Source: Cafeteria roenbergensis
Taxonomy: Eukaryota; Sar; Bigyra; Bicosoecida; Cafeteriaceae
Reading direction: 5' to 3'
Assembly: GCA_008330645.1 (NCBI GenBank)
Contig: VLTN01000024.1
Location: forward strand, 248,001-312,000
Length of the DNA stretch: 64,000 nt
This document shows positions 21,601-29,697 of this stretch, one piece after another; position 1 is the first letter of the stretch, and each line of letters starts with the position of its first letter. A program made the position numbers and the translations under genes. The notes beneath the pieces were generated by a model that was not told the DNA's origin, made no database searches, and saw nothing but the letters and a program-made list of their open reading frames with translations.

Positions 21601-24600
21601 TGCCGCCTGGTGGACTGTGTCGCCGACGTCGACGCCGCGGTGGCGGGCTCTGCCGGGCTGGCGTCGCTGGCCCGCGCGGCAACTGGCCCCCTGGTGCCGG
21701 GGCGCGACCACTGGCGCATTGCCCTCGCCACAGCGCTGCATGCCGCAGCCGAGGGCGGGGACGCGGCGATGTGCGCGGCGCTGGTGCAGGCAGGGGCGGA
21801 CGTCAACGCCAGGGACTCCCGCGGCCGCGTGCCTGCCATGGCTGCGTTCGACTGCGGCCACGCTGCAGTGGCGATGGAGCTGTGCCGCTCGGGCACGGAC
21901 CTCCGAGCGGTGGACGCCGTGGGCGATCCCCTGCTGAAGCACGCCGCCTGCTGCCCGGGCCCGCGCGAGCTGCAGGCGCTCGTGGCCTTTGCTGAGGCCA
22001 CCGCGGGGCCGGAGCAGGGCGCGCCTCCCGACGGCTTCGGCGCAGCCGCCCTCACTTCCGCCTCGCCGCTGCCGTTGCCCCGTGCGAGCGAGGCGGTGGC
22101 CGCGGGTCAGCCTGGCCTGCTGGCCGCCTGCTTGCAAATGGGCGCAGGTGCAAACCTCTCCCGCGGAGCCGGTCTCCCAGCCGGGCACGGCGGAGCGCCT
22201 GACAAGTGCAGCCCGGCACCGTCGTCGGACCTGGCCAACGCTGGGGATGCGGGGTCGGCAGCAGCTGCCGCCGCCAGCATCCAAGCTGCTGCTCGGGGCC
22301 GTGCGGCCAGGTCGGCGGCGGCGGTCGTGGCCGCAGCGCGGCTTCGCTGCGGCCGCCCTGCGCAGTGCGTGGCCCCCGCCTCAAGCGCCGCTCACTTCGC
22401 CGAGCTGCTGGCCATGGGGTGCGACGCCTCGCAGGCAGATGCCAGGGGCATGAGCGCGCCACACTGGGCTGCGGGCGGGGCCGTGGTCCGGTCCCGGTCG
22501 GGGTCGCTTCGCACGCGGCTCTGCTCCTTCGAGGACCCTGTCGCTGTCTGCGAGGCGCTTGCGGCGGCCGTGGAGGCAGGCGGCGACGTGGAGGCGGCCG
22601 ATGCCTCTGGGCGCACGCCGCTCATGACTGCGCTGTTCGAGGCGCAGCCGGAGGCGGCGGCGGCGCTGCTGGCCGCTGGGGCCAGCTCCAGCTGCACCGA
22701 CCGGTTCGGCACATCGGTGCTTCACTACGCATGCCTGGGCCGGGGCTGGGGCAAGGAGCGTGGCCGGGTCGCGCCGTCGTGGTCTCCGGCAAGCAGGGAA
22801 GCGGCCGGCCCCGAGCCGGAGGCGCTCGCGGTGGCGGCGGCGGAGGCTGCCGCTCGGATGGCCGCTGCCCTGGCCCCGGGAGGGCGCGCCGATCCTGCCC
22901 GCGTGCGCGACGGCCCTGCGGTCACTGCAACTGCGCTTCCGCCGCTTCGAACTTCGCTTCGCTTCAGGAGGCGCGACGCTGCGGCGACAGGAGCGGGCGC
23001 TGCGAGCGATGCTCCGCCGGCCGAGGAGGCACGGTCAGTGCCGGGGGCGCCAGAGGGTGACCGGGCATCCGAGGCGGTGGCGAGCGCAGCGGGCTCTGCC
23101 AGGACGCTTGCTCGCGGCTGGCTGGAGGCCGGCCCAGCGGGCCTGGTGCGTGCGGTGCTGCACCGGGGCGTGGGGCGGCCCATGCGGCGGGCAGTCCCGT
23201 CCGTTGCAGCGTGCCCCGGCGCCGTGGCCCCGGAGGCGGCCCTTGCGACCCCCAGGGAGCGCGCTCGCGCGCGGCTTCGCGCGCGTCTTGGCGCCAGCCT
23301 CGCCGCCGGCGCCGCTCCCCCTTCCGTGGCCGGCGCGCCGTGCTCCTTGCGCGAGCTGGTTTCGTGGCTGAGCGACGCGGGCGTTCGCCCGGGCCACGTG
23401 CTGGCCGGGGCGGGGCTGCGGGGCGGCGCGTTCGCAGCCGCTGGCGTGGGCGGCCGTGGCCACGCTGCGTGGGGGCCTGCATCGGGCTGCGGAGGGGGCT
23501 CGCGGGGGCGCAGGGGCGGCGCGTTCAGGGAGGCGCCCCCCGGGTCCCGGGAGGTGTTCTGGGCCCTGGAGCCGGCGCCTGGTGACGGCGTCACGGAGGC
23601 CACCGCCTCTGCCTCCCTGCGCCGTGCCGCTGCGGAGGTTGAGGCGCGCCAGAAGCTGCTCCTGGCGTTGGATGAGGCCCTCGCCGCCGCCCCCGCTGCC
23701 GCCGCCTCCGGCGCGGCGCCGGCCCCCGAAGAGCGGGCGATCGGCGCGTGGCGAGGTTCGTGCGGCGTGTCCGTGGTCCACGGGTGGGCCGCGGGGCTGC
23801 TCCTTCCGGTGGAGCTCGCCGCCCCCGCCGCCGCCTTTGCCCCGACAGAGCCTCAGGCAGGGGACCCGTGTGGCGGCGGAGGCCGCGCGAGCCCTGGCCT
23901 GGAGCCCGACAATGCGTCAGTGGGCTCCGGAAGCGCCGGCCGGCGCTCTCCCTCCCCGACCGCCTTCTCGTCAGCCGACGCCCACTCGCCCCTCCGCCGG
24001 CGCCTGCCGGGCGGTAGCAGGGCCTCACCAACGTCCTCTTCGCCGCCGCCTCCGGCTGCGCTTCCCCGCAGCCCGCGCGACGCGGCGCCCATCCTTGGCG
24101 GAGACGCGTCCTCGTGGCCGCCTCGCATCCCCACCGCGTCGGTCGCCTCGGCGGCGCTGGGAGCCTGTCTGCGCGAGGCGTGCTCGGTCACGCAGTACAT
24201 CCGGGCGGCTGCGTCTCTGCTCAGCGACCTGGTGCGGTCCGCGGGTGGGCCTGCAGAGGCTGGCGGCGTCGACTCGCAGTCCCTTGTGGGCAGCGGCGGC
24301 AGGCGCTTTGGCCCGGCTCACTACGCAGCGGCGGTGGTTTCGGGCGCGGCAACGCCTTGGTCCAGGCCCGCGCCAGGCAGGCTGGAGGCCGACGCTGCGG
24401 CTGGGCTGTCGAGCCGCGAGGTCGGCCTGTGGGCGCTGCTGGCGGCCGGCGTGGCCGTGGCGCCTCCCACGTGCAACCCACCCGTCTCGCACATCGCCGC
24501 GGCCGCCGGCGTGTCGCCGCGGCTGTTTGAGTGCCTGGTGAGCGCGGCGGCAGCCGAGGCTGAGGCCGCAGAGGCGTCGGTAGCGGAGCGGCGGGCGCAG

Positions 24601-25761
24601 GTCGAAGCTCAGCGGGACGCGCTGGCGGTCACCTCCGGCTCTGCTGCACACGTGCTGTCGGCCGCGGCGTCCCCAGCAGCCTCCAGGCTGGCCTCGCCTG
24701 CGCGCCCCGTGGCAACCTGGGCCCTCCCCGACGCCACGGGCCTGGCCGGCCCCCCCGGAATCGGCGAGCGGCGGTTCGCGGGCACAGCCCTCATGGAGGC
24801 GGCCGAGGCCGGCCGGGAGGCACTGGTCCGTTGGATCCTCGAGACGGCCCCCCGCGCCGCAGGCAGCCTCGATGCCGGGGGGAGCGGCTCGGTGGAGTCG
24901 GGTCCCTTCCTCCCGTCCCCTCAGCGGCGAGGGGCTGCTGTGCCCGAGCAGCGCGTCGACCTGGCCCCCACCGGAGGCGCTCGTGGAGTGGACGTCAACG
25001 CTGCACGTCCTCACAGCGGCCGCACAGCCCTTCACTTGGCGGCGTTCAACGGCCACGCTGGCGTGGTGAAGCTGCTGCTGCGCGCGGGCGCAGACGTTGG
25101 CGCGGAGGACCACCGAGGCGAGGCGCCGCTCATGTCTGCGGTTAAGGGCAACCAACCGGCCGCCGTGAAGGCGCTGCTTCTCTCGGGCGCGGCCGCGCCG
25201 GCGTCGGAGGTGCTGCGGCCGTCCGCGGACGGCGAGACCCCGCTTCGGGTTGCCGAGCGGATCAATGTTTGGGCGTGGACGGGGCTTGGTGGGGACGCTA
25301 GGGACGCCGCCGCGGCAGGACGGGGCCCAGGGGCAGCTTCAGGAGCGGAAAGGACTGCTTCGCCGCCCCAAGCGACCGACGCCTCCTCGGCTGCGCTGCT
25401 GGTCGAGGCGGAGCCGGACCCACTTGGCGCCTCGGAGTCGCTGCGAGCTGTTCGAGCCGGCCTTGGCAAGGCACCCACGCAGGCAGCAGCCGCGGCAAGC
25501 GACCAGGTGGTGCTCACATTGCTGCGGGTTGCAGCCATGGCGGGCGGAGCGCCCGAGGGCGACCACCTCCACGAATGCTTCCGCCGAGGCCTCACCTACG
25601 GCGAGCGCGCCGCAGCTGCTGCCGGTGGCATGACGCGTGTCAAGGTGCTGCGTGACGCCGTCCTCAAGGGCACGGACGGGTTTCCGTCGCTGGCAGTTCG
25701 TGAGCGCCGCTCCAGCCTCGGGGACGGCCCGAGCCAGACTGGGGTCAAGTTTGCTGTGTGA
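12601..25761 (+). CDS. Giant armadillo/ankyrin-repeat protein, single exon
   Basis: This is 4,386 residues in one uninterrupted 13.2-kb exon. The ATG follows a clean context (gaaccATGGAGG). The N-terminus has an Ala/Lys/Glu helix (about 20-65). A long Ala-rich alpha-helical region follows that looks like degenerate armadillo/HEAT repeats, for example VEALVRALGAKSAAASGAAI at about 91-110. Lys/Gly/Ala-rich basic linkers occur near residues 1305, 1675, 2337, 2410 and 2930. Ankyrin repeats appear at about 3040-3120, 3260-3380 and 4130-4220 (GRTALHLAAFNGHAGVVKLL). One IQ-like motif, SIQAAARGRAARSAA, lies at about 3223. Arm plus ankyrin plus IQ suggests a large scaffold, possibly cytoskeletal; that is inference. 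Composition is extremely Ala-rich (many poly-Ala runs). Frame integrity over 13 kb argues the gene is functional. Function is not known. Confidence 0.85.
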   Translation: MEESKASEEPFGIDAGEFDSEREAKAAAKAAAKEAKAAEKAAQRRSKELAKERRSAFKSWARGLKAKDPAELAVALRACNHRAFMVDGGGVEALVRALGAKSAAASGAAIAALASFLQPPARAACLPLGPDRALAPPRLRQDALRVLRAAEEAGKWVGMEVLVARFADADSAVASAALRAWAALWQGIAGMPADHPERLSLLAGLLAGGDAVQAAADVVVDFAADRAHEARMAACGLEVTGEGATPGSDGAAKNPPPAVPSPGLAAEALELVSAVTGECLAGSTAPRARWLTERAGGAVRDAALAVAVAGARRQAEVAAREKVLARARRDGVAVSDAAAATPGRPADRPSAVLSPGEKDGGAEADDDDAELGATGEHPSHADLAADAYLAGPVALGAAASSTIGSLSQWPAGDSEDGAPAGGAGLAEATDKGGDDVPADAGIELASDETAPLAAAEVAGVAAAVLAAAPTSDDARVAGALAALCSGPGGLDQADASRLRGDPVAAAVALAPPHPLRASVAASLVSAGARGYQAARRRVTAELLLSAAAASAQARAAPSQPVPSGFFEAVIWCSYHTATPRPRPDLGPAARAALRASAAASSARARALSCAILSDLTWSPALRRRILAAGGVTALTAAIDALTLDRAHGMRAAAQAEASGDSAVSQARQRLALGRGDAASLLAGRQTSNTGEDAEEAEQAAAAAAAAAAASGEDDTAAAAAGSGAEAEAVSAAKEAVSTARSVSELIAASEALATAETAAALGYEAGRWSEALSDGAVWETSDTPRAAGPAGAPATSSQDPLVAALRCGVATQIAEEAAASAELEGSAAARAAGEAVEDVCAALLRLCHSRDELEAGLAEAAAAAAANESGWQVEAEAAIAARAARAAEQSAAEAAGKRFRPKRPSPDEEEAEAAALRSRRAAAESRARADALERVPSNAAGRAIARLAAALASAIALPLGGAAPRPGAGASHHGRASPSPAGAPGRAQPGSAAQGADSDSRLRAARCLRPHRSAMALLRRLVWGAPHEQLRIASGPASPWREAAREAAGAAGAAAALAALLVDPGANSPTREEAERTLHCLALRPAPEGAPKPGATQGAGSSPRGSTAQSVWLSAAAEGHRWLTRGFAGRPGGEAGDAAADAAGADEAEAEAGAAAAAEGEAASPRPAGLPALPAEWRMEASSANAGFGPGVPAPGPVADLPAGLAGASKLAREALAKGADGAVGAALMLSGGRHTPCPLVEPTTAGGGRWVGASHLVCDGRVLARGSGGDADALLMEREEAAAAGAAAVLQQARAAAEAAEADAAGGGAAGKKKAAAAKDKAAAAKKKGAASGKDKKKGKGGAGGGQEGEDDEDEEEARERLLAERAALVAAAGAASAWRSDELFGGSPSALPDGAEASRSGQPGSGGGCTYPAAGPWLAPADVARLTTCGAPAAGRVLALDPQRRWRRAVVSVVRRAAFAVLLGRRGDAWAGAAAAVLAHPVLAAAGLPGAAAAFPGSLAGPAAAMAASDDAPSAPADDAAAAAAAAAAAAAASPDGGAASGAGVAGGARPPAAVAWTAGEAGVCRDVARWLRGRALQMEEAFETALAAQGAGVRAAVAAGAVAAVDELISAGAKLAVPLPGWTADVVLASPAETVAAIAAAESAAREAEAAAAEAAAAAEEAAAAAAAGTKGGKGGAKSGKDKKGSAGDKKGGKGGKRDGAGADAEGADGADGRQPAADEGAVAAALAVSEARTHWPAGAAAALAAWGAGSHASSAGAAAGAAGATPGAGGGVAADAAAGGEADEPASPCEDAGVPSVDPATGTLAPTSGAVLPAGGAEAGSRSAEADSRLRGARLLCLWQAAESAESAADRADSIAASGLVPALAAAVVAAAAAVRAAESAALTKGFGAGGAAAHPADLEGCATALQALLPALRASAAAVAAVAESGPLVSDALLVLALGAGHGRTSPLLAGCTHAHIGPGAATGGCRRRSLVDVALLAAAAAAAVCDAALTMRVPAPAAEPDAEKAGAAGDSAPAAESLQDDPDPLRLEERPAEAASTAQHAGSAASWSPAQRPALWLARHAVAVARCVADTAAVAASGLGLSARRTALLRLLASALRVPGALEGLVAQAGRPSDAEWRVQAAAVAAERAQQLEAALEAADAASAAAGAAGVDVPGLLEALARGHDPAAQGGERDRESMAGGDDPGAASAAAGAAEGSADGDAGADDPAAAKRRAATAALVQARRALDAAKTAAASPVVALAPADAAGERAESAAAAAEANPLPGAMLGRAAGLSGAKAAKAAASQWIGWAALPTGAAARLPGAGGAAMGVADAAAAEAARAAAAAAAAEAAGGKGGGAAAAKKKAAGAARGGKASSGQEDDGEGAGRSGPLCDAETLRARCVAEAERSWFKQLPLVPEDDTDDADAAGGGAAGKKKAAAAKDKAAAAKKKGAASGKDKKKGKGGAGGGGGGEDEEDDGRLPVELGCNGLSPFRLPVACVLLEEDVDDRARAAAVVTSGTHAPDSRPCCAEAVAGPALARPPPDGQTEVPPSREWRTAAGPFVETGDCTAASAERLEAARAVVQRARAAFTASVLATLLTPALDTLCSAGASATQAEAAAAVELLIAASVAPLSPAGAQPPLRTAAAAHCLRAGLLPALLAAVTCPPPRPAAGAAASGGSQPPSTPSTAPATPRLLVSPNPVRPPVPARHPVGAAALPSPPVQAGLATASVDSLEGASTGLGGAGTGGGLAQPSAAESALDRVFADMDAAGAAAHAMTDAAVVAQAGVRPLRAAAALAGVAPSAMAAAAAALPPPPAVIHGAVSGLCAAGGVSGERFRRVPVDFEVREVPSAGTATELLREGEAGPSREEECQALAADTAAAVAAAGGYCPGDGMSYAAAGVATERGRWLAAALVCRGLARDALAREWSVWAEAADPSADEAADGKAGAKGAAAAKKAKAKKAGAKDAAAQEEADGGQPPAKPVAAKHSAEVPWAALNGPSAASWRPLLLPRSPACRLVDCVADVDAAVAGSAGLASLARAATGPLVPGRDHWRIALATALHAAAEGGDAAMCAALVQAGADVNARDSRGRVPAMAAFDCGHAAVAMELCRSGTDLRAVDAVGDPLLKHAACCPGPRELQALVAFAEATAGPEQGAPPDGFGAAALTSASPLPLPRASEAVAAGQPGLLAACLQMGAGANLSRGAGLPAGHGGAPDKCSPAPSSDLANAGDAGSAAAAAASIQAAARGRAARSAAAVVAAARLRCGRPAQCVAPASSAAHFAELLAMGCDASQADARGMSAPHWAAGGAVVRSRSGSLRTRLCSFEDPVAVCEALAAAVEAGGDVEAADASGRTPLMTALFEAQPEAAAALLAAGASSSCTDRFGTSVLHYACLGRGWGKERGRVAPSWSPASREAAGPEPEALAVAAAEAAARMAAALAPGGRADPARVRDGPAVTATALPPLRTSLRFRRRDAAATGAGAASDAPPAEEARSVPGAPEGDRASEAVASAAGSARTLARGWLEAGPAGLVRAVLHRGVGRPMRRAVPSVAACPGAVAPEAALATPRERARARLRARLGASLAAGAAPPSVAGAPCSLRELVSWLSDAGVRPGHVLAGAGLRGGAFAAAGVGGRGHAAWGPASGCGGGSRGRRGGAFREAPPGSREVFWALEPAPGDGVTEATASASLRRAAAEVEARQKLLLALDEALAAAPAAAASGAAPAPEERAIGAWRGSCGVSVVHGWAAGLLLPVELAAPAAAFAPTEPQAGDPCGGGGRASPGLEPDNASVGSGSAGRRSPSPTAFSSADAHSPLRRRLPGGSRASPTSSSPPPPAALPRSPRDAAPILGGDASSWPPRIPTASVASAALGACLREACSVTQYIRAAASLLSDLVRSAGGPAEAGGVDSQSLVGSGGRRFGPAHYAAAVVSGAATPWSRPAPGRLEADAAAGLSSREVGLWALLAAGVAVAPPTCNPPVSHIAAAAGVSPRLFECLVSAAAAEAEAAEASVAERRAQVEAQRDALAVTSGSAAHVLSAAASPAASRLASPARPVATWALPDATGLAGPPGIGERRFAGTALMEAAEAGREALVRWILETAPRAAGSLDAGGSGSVESGPFLPSPQRRGAAVPEQRVDLAPTGGARGVDVNAARPHSGRTALHLAAFNGHAGVVKLLLRAGADVGAEDHRGEAPLMSAVKGNQPAAVKALLLSGAAAPASEVLRPSADGETPLRVAERINVWAWTGLGGDARDAAAAGRGPGAASGAERTASPPQATDASSAALLVEAEPDPLGASESLRAVRAGLGKAPTQAAAAASDQVVLTLLRVAAMAGGAPEGDHLHECFRRGLTYGERAAAAAGGMTRVKVLRDAVLKGTDGFPSLAVRERRSSLGDGPSQTGVKFAV
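16510..16631 (+). repeat. 122-bp intragenic repeat, copy 1
   Basis: This copy is identical over 122 bp to 19831-19952 and encodes a Lys/Ala-rich linker (GKKKAAAAKDKAAAAKKK). Identity continues about 9 bp further after one mismatch. Perfect third-position identity points to recent duplication or gene conversion. Confidence 0.9.
19831..19952 (+). repeat. 122-bp intragenic repeat, copy 2
   Basis: This is the second copy of the Lys/Ala-rich linker segment, in the same reading frame as copy 1 at 16510-16631 and about 3.3 kb away within the same exon. Confidence 0.9.
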
Positions 25762-26016
25762 TGCTGCTGCTGCTGCTGCGAGTGCTGCGGGTCTCGCGAT
25801 TGCTTGAGCACCCTCGGGAAAACGGAGAGAGGAGGTGACAGCGTCGCGCGTCGGGCGGCCTTACGAATGCGTGAGTGGGGACTTGAGCGCGCCCCTGCTC
25901 ACGCGCGGAGCCATCACGCAGCTCAAATAATCGCCTGTCGCACTGCCTGTGAAGCCGTCGCCCAGCAATCGGCTGACCGCTGCCATCCTCAGCAGGCGAC
26001 GGTAGTGTGTGCCACG
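25762..26016. other. Convergent intergenic region with CTG run
   Basis: This short spacer separates the giant gene and the ankyrin exon gene. It begins with a (CTG)5-like run just after the TGA stop of the giant gene. No gene was seen. Confidence 0.5.
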
Positions 26017-29000
26017 TCACGAGTGCCACATGGCCAGGTGGCGGCGGCGGTGCCACCGCTGGATGCGCTCGGCGTCCTGTAAGACCAACTTGCAAGTCTG
26101 CGCGCTGCACAACGCAGCCGCACCGCGGCCATCCTGCGCGCCAGAGCAGCAACAGCAGTCGACGAAGCTCAGAGAAGAGTCAGTCCGTGCCACAACGCAG
26201 CGGAAGCATGCTTCGCCATGAGCCCAGAGTGGCCGGTCTCCAACTGACTGTGCTCGTGGCTCCGGCGTCGGCACCGCGAATCAGCAGCTGACGCGCGACT
26301 TCCGCCCTGCCGAGCTGTGCAGCCCACAGCAGTGCAGTCATGCCGGCCTGTGCAGGTTGTGTATGGAAGGGGGGGGGGGGGAAGGGGGCGTGGCGCGACG
26401 GTGTCGGCGAAATGCATCCGTGGAAGCACGCCGCGTGCGCCGGGAGGGGCCGTCCTCGGGTAAACAACGAAACGGGCAAGCCTCAACCGAGCGAGCCGTG
26501 GAGCATTTTGTGCAACCGTTGGCAAATCGTGCTCTCGAGGCCGCAGCGTTGACTGACGTCGTCTTCAGCCTCTAGGCTGGCGCCGCAGTCCAGGAGCAGC
26601 GACGCCACCTCGCCAGCCCGGCTTTGAGACGCCCACATCAAGGGCGTCCTCCCGGTCTGCGTCGGCCATAAAGCGAGCAAGGCAGAAAGACTTCGCTCCC
26701 AGCTGGCTCAGAATGAGTGCAACTGCAGCAGAGGAACAAATCCACCAGACGCGCAGGTTCCCACCACATGCCGTCTCTGTGCAACCGCATGCCCCGAGCG
26801 GCTAAGGGAGGCGAGACGTACAGAATCCTTCGCCTGCGGGTCGCTTCCCCACTGAAGAAGCACTGCGGCCACCATGACACTGCCCCTGCCTGCCGCTTTG
26901 ATAAGCGGCGTCTTGCCATGCTGCGCCGGAACGCGGCAGGCCTTGCTGGGGGGAAGGGGATCAAGATCCGATTCAACGCTTGCATATGAAGCTGAGACGG
27001 ATGCCCTCGGGCCTTTCGCGAGCGCGACCAAAGCCCTTGCATCGTTTCTGGCACCCCCTTCCTGTTCAAGTCACCTCGCGCTGCTGGCTTGCAAGCTGGC
27101 TTGAAGCCGTGTCGCACACGATCCTTGGCCTCCACGTCCGCACCCCGCTGCAGCAGCAACCTAGCAGCATTGGCCTTGCCCTCCGTTGAGGCCAAAGCCA
27201 GAGCTGTCTGGCCATCCTGTGACAATGAAGGAGATCAAGCAACCTCATCTCGGTTGTTCAGGCGCACGTTGGTGAACATCGCAACTTGTCTTTGACCCTG
27301 CACTTTGGTATTGGCAACGGTGAAGTGTTGATGCCCAGCAGAGAGCAAGTCCAGAGGGAAGTGTCCCAGAGGTCCCCCTCGCGACCAGGCCCGGTCCGCC
27401 CCCCCCCTGCCGACCGCAAGCGCAAGACGAACATCATCCATGCCCCCCACGTCCGCGCCAGCATCGAGCAGGAGCTCCATAATCCTGGAGTGGCCGTTTC
27501 GAGATGCCCAAATCAGAGGGGTCCCGCCATTCTGCGCGGGTCGATGCGCGTCACCGATTCCGATTTTGCGTCCACAACGCAATGCTCCAAATCCTGCAGC
27601 GTGTGCTTCACAGCATCGGCTGGCTGGCACTCGCACCCCAAGCTCGACAGGGCTCCTGAACAGTCAGAGACTGCCGAGTTGCGTTCCCGGGGAGTCTGCG
27701 CCAGATCAGTTGGTTGCCTACCCGCGACCTGGCCTCCAAGCATGCGCCGCGATTGATCAGAGCGCAAGCCACCTCGGCATGCCCATGCACGGCAGCCCAG
27801 ATGAGCGCTGTCTTGCCTTCCTGCGACGACTCTGAAAAGCGGCGCCGGCGTCGCTGCTGGCTGTGAAAGCCGCTGCGATGGGCAGCCAATCATGCCGCCT
27901 GCCCAGCTGGGTACAACTCTCGGAAACCCGCCCGGTCCGCCGGCTGCCACTCAGCCCCGCTGGTCAGTTCGTGCTTGCCCACATTCTGCAGGCAAACTGA
28001 CGCAGCACTTGGCCTCCAGGTCGGCACCGTATCCAAGCAACAGGTCTGCCGTTGGTCCGTGCCCTCCGCTGGCGGCCCATACGAGTGCCGACATGCCACC
28101 CTGTGCGCCTCAACTCAAGGGTGAGCAGGGGGGCAAGTAAGCCAACGGGGATGGATGCGCCAATAGCCATTCCGCCAGGGCAAGTTTGGCAAACGCCGCA
28201 TGCATGCATGCAGCATCAGTTCCCCGCGCCTGCGCCAGCGGCGTCTCCCGCCAGGGCCGAAGCTGGCGCCTTCTCGGCTACCCGCACTCCCGCATCTCAG
28301 CCGGGGAAGCAGCCCCGCAGCCACACCCTCGTGCGTAGGCCAGCGCAGCGGTCCGCGGGCTGACGCTGCTCGTGGCCGTCAAGTCGGCGCCGCAGTCCAG
28401 AAGCAGCCTTGCGACGTCACTGTGGCCACACCAAGCTGCCCACATGAGCGCGGTCTTGCCATCCTGCGGCTCTCAACCAGGGCGCGGCAGCAGTCGTGCA
28501 TGAGTCAGCCTCGGTCGTGCTGCACCACTGCAACTGTCGCTGACCGACTCGCCAGGTCCTACGCTGCTCTTGGCCTTGACGTTGGCTCCCCGGCCCAGAA
28601 GCATGTCTACAACCGCGGCTTGGCCTGCGCTAGCAGCCCAAATAAGGGCCGTCCGTCCGAACTGCATCCCGGTCGGCGAAGCAGATGCGTCGCGCAGCAC
28701 GGTCGGTGGACCAGGCGCACGAAACGCAGACCCTCGCACCCCAAGCCGACTGCCGCTCTTGCTGGCAAGCACTTGGCTCCTGAGCCGGTGGCTGCTGCGC
28801 GCTCTCGGCCGCGCGGCTGACGTAGCTCTTGCCCTCAATGTCAGCTCCGCGGTCCAGAAGAATTGCCGCAGTGTCCGCGTGACCACGTTGCGCCGCCCAA
28901 ATGGCGGCGGTCATGCCATTCTGCGAACTCGCAGCCGTCCGCAAAGCTCGCGGCATCGATGCGCGCGGCACAGCCGGCCAGCGGGCGCCGACCCGCCAGC

Positions 29001-29169
29001 CGCTTGTCGCGGAATTTGCAGCAGCTTGAAGCCGGTCGCTCACACCGTGCTTCGATTCGACCGCTGCGCCTTGGTCCAGCAGCTGGGCCACCCTGGCCGT
29101 GTCGCCCCGCCCTGCAGCGTAGAGGAGTGCCGTCCCCAGGTGCTCGGGGCCTGCAACGGCCGCAGCCAT
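26017..29169 (-). CDS. Ankyrin-repeat protein encoded as one 99-bp exon per repeat
   Basis: There are twelve exons: 29169-29044, 28920-28822, 28661-28563, 28463-28365, 28100-28002, 27820-27722, 27531-27433, 27216-27118, 26920-26822, 26656-26558, 26347-26249 and 26133-26017. Together they encode 410 residues. Exon 1 is MAAAVAGPE plus one repeat. Exons 2-11 are each exactly 33 codons, phase 0 at both ends, and encode one ankyrin repeat starting x-G-x-T/S-A/P-L and ending just past G-A-x-x-x-A-K. Exon 12 gives a basic tail (ERIQRWHRRRHLAMWHS) and the stop. Introns are 99-264 bp. Eleven of the twelve acceptor-side boundaries read cag or gag before the exon. Donors are GT but varied (GTCAG five times, GTAGG twice). 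Ankyrin repeats bind proteins; the partner is unknown. Exact periodicity makes the model strong. Confidence 0.85.
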
Positions 29170-29697
29170 CGCCCTCGCGCCGCAGCGGCTCGTGTGCTGG
29201 CTGCGCTTGCTGTTGCTGTGCCAGGGGCTGCTGCAACTCTGCCGACGCTGTGCGACGCGCCCCGCGGCGAGCGTCAAAGCGTGGGCAAGTCGCCGCTGTC
29301 CCTGCAGTGCCGCGATTCCTGTGCGCGGACTCGGCGCACGGGTGCCGTGTCCGCGGTGCCTGGGGCAGAAGCGGCCGCGCGGCAGCGAAACAACGGGCGG
29401 AAGTACAGGGACGGAGAGAGTTCGAGGCCGCTTTGGGGTCGCAGCTGTCGCGACTTGGCGTGGCGCTCCCAGCGTCGTCGCGGCGGCCCGCAGGCGTGCG
29501 AATCGAGTGAGGCTTGTGATTCAGGATCGTCTTTGCCTCTGCGAGGTGCCTGCGAAGCGGGCAGCCAGCGCCTCTGCGCCCCGCCTTTTGGGCTTTGCGG
29601 CCGCTCGAGTCTGGGGTCGCCATAGTTGATTCCGGCCCAAGATTTGACGGGTCCCGGCTCGTGCCGCAAAGCAGCACCCGCCCCGCGGACAAGCAAC
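29170..29697. promoter_or_regulatory. Divergent intergenic region
   Basis: This is 528 bp between the ankyrin gene and the WW-PH gene. I found no convincing extra exon or promoter motif. An additional 5' exon of the ankyrin gene cannot be excluded. Confidence 0.3.
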
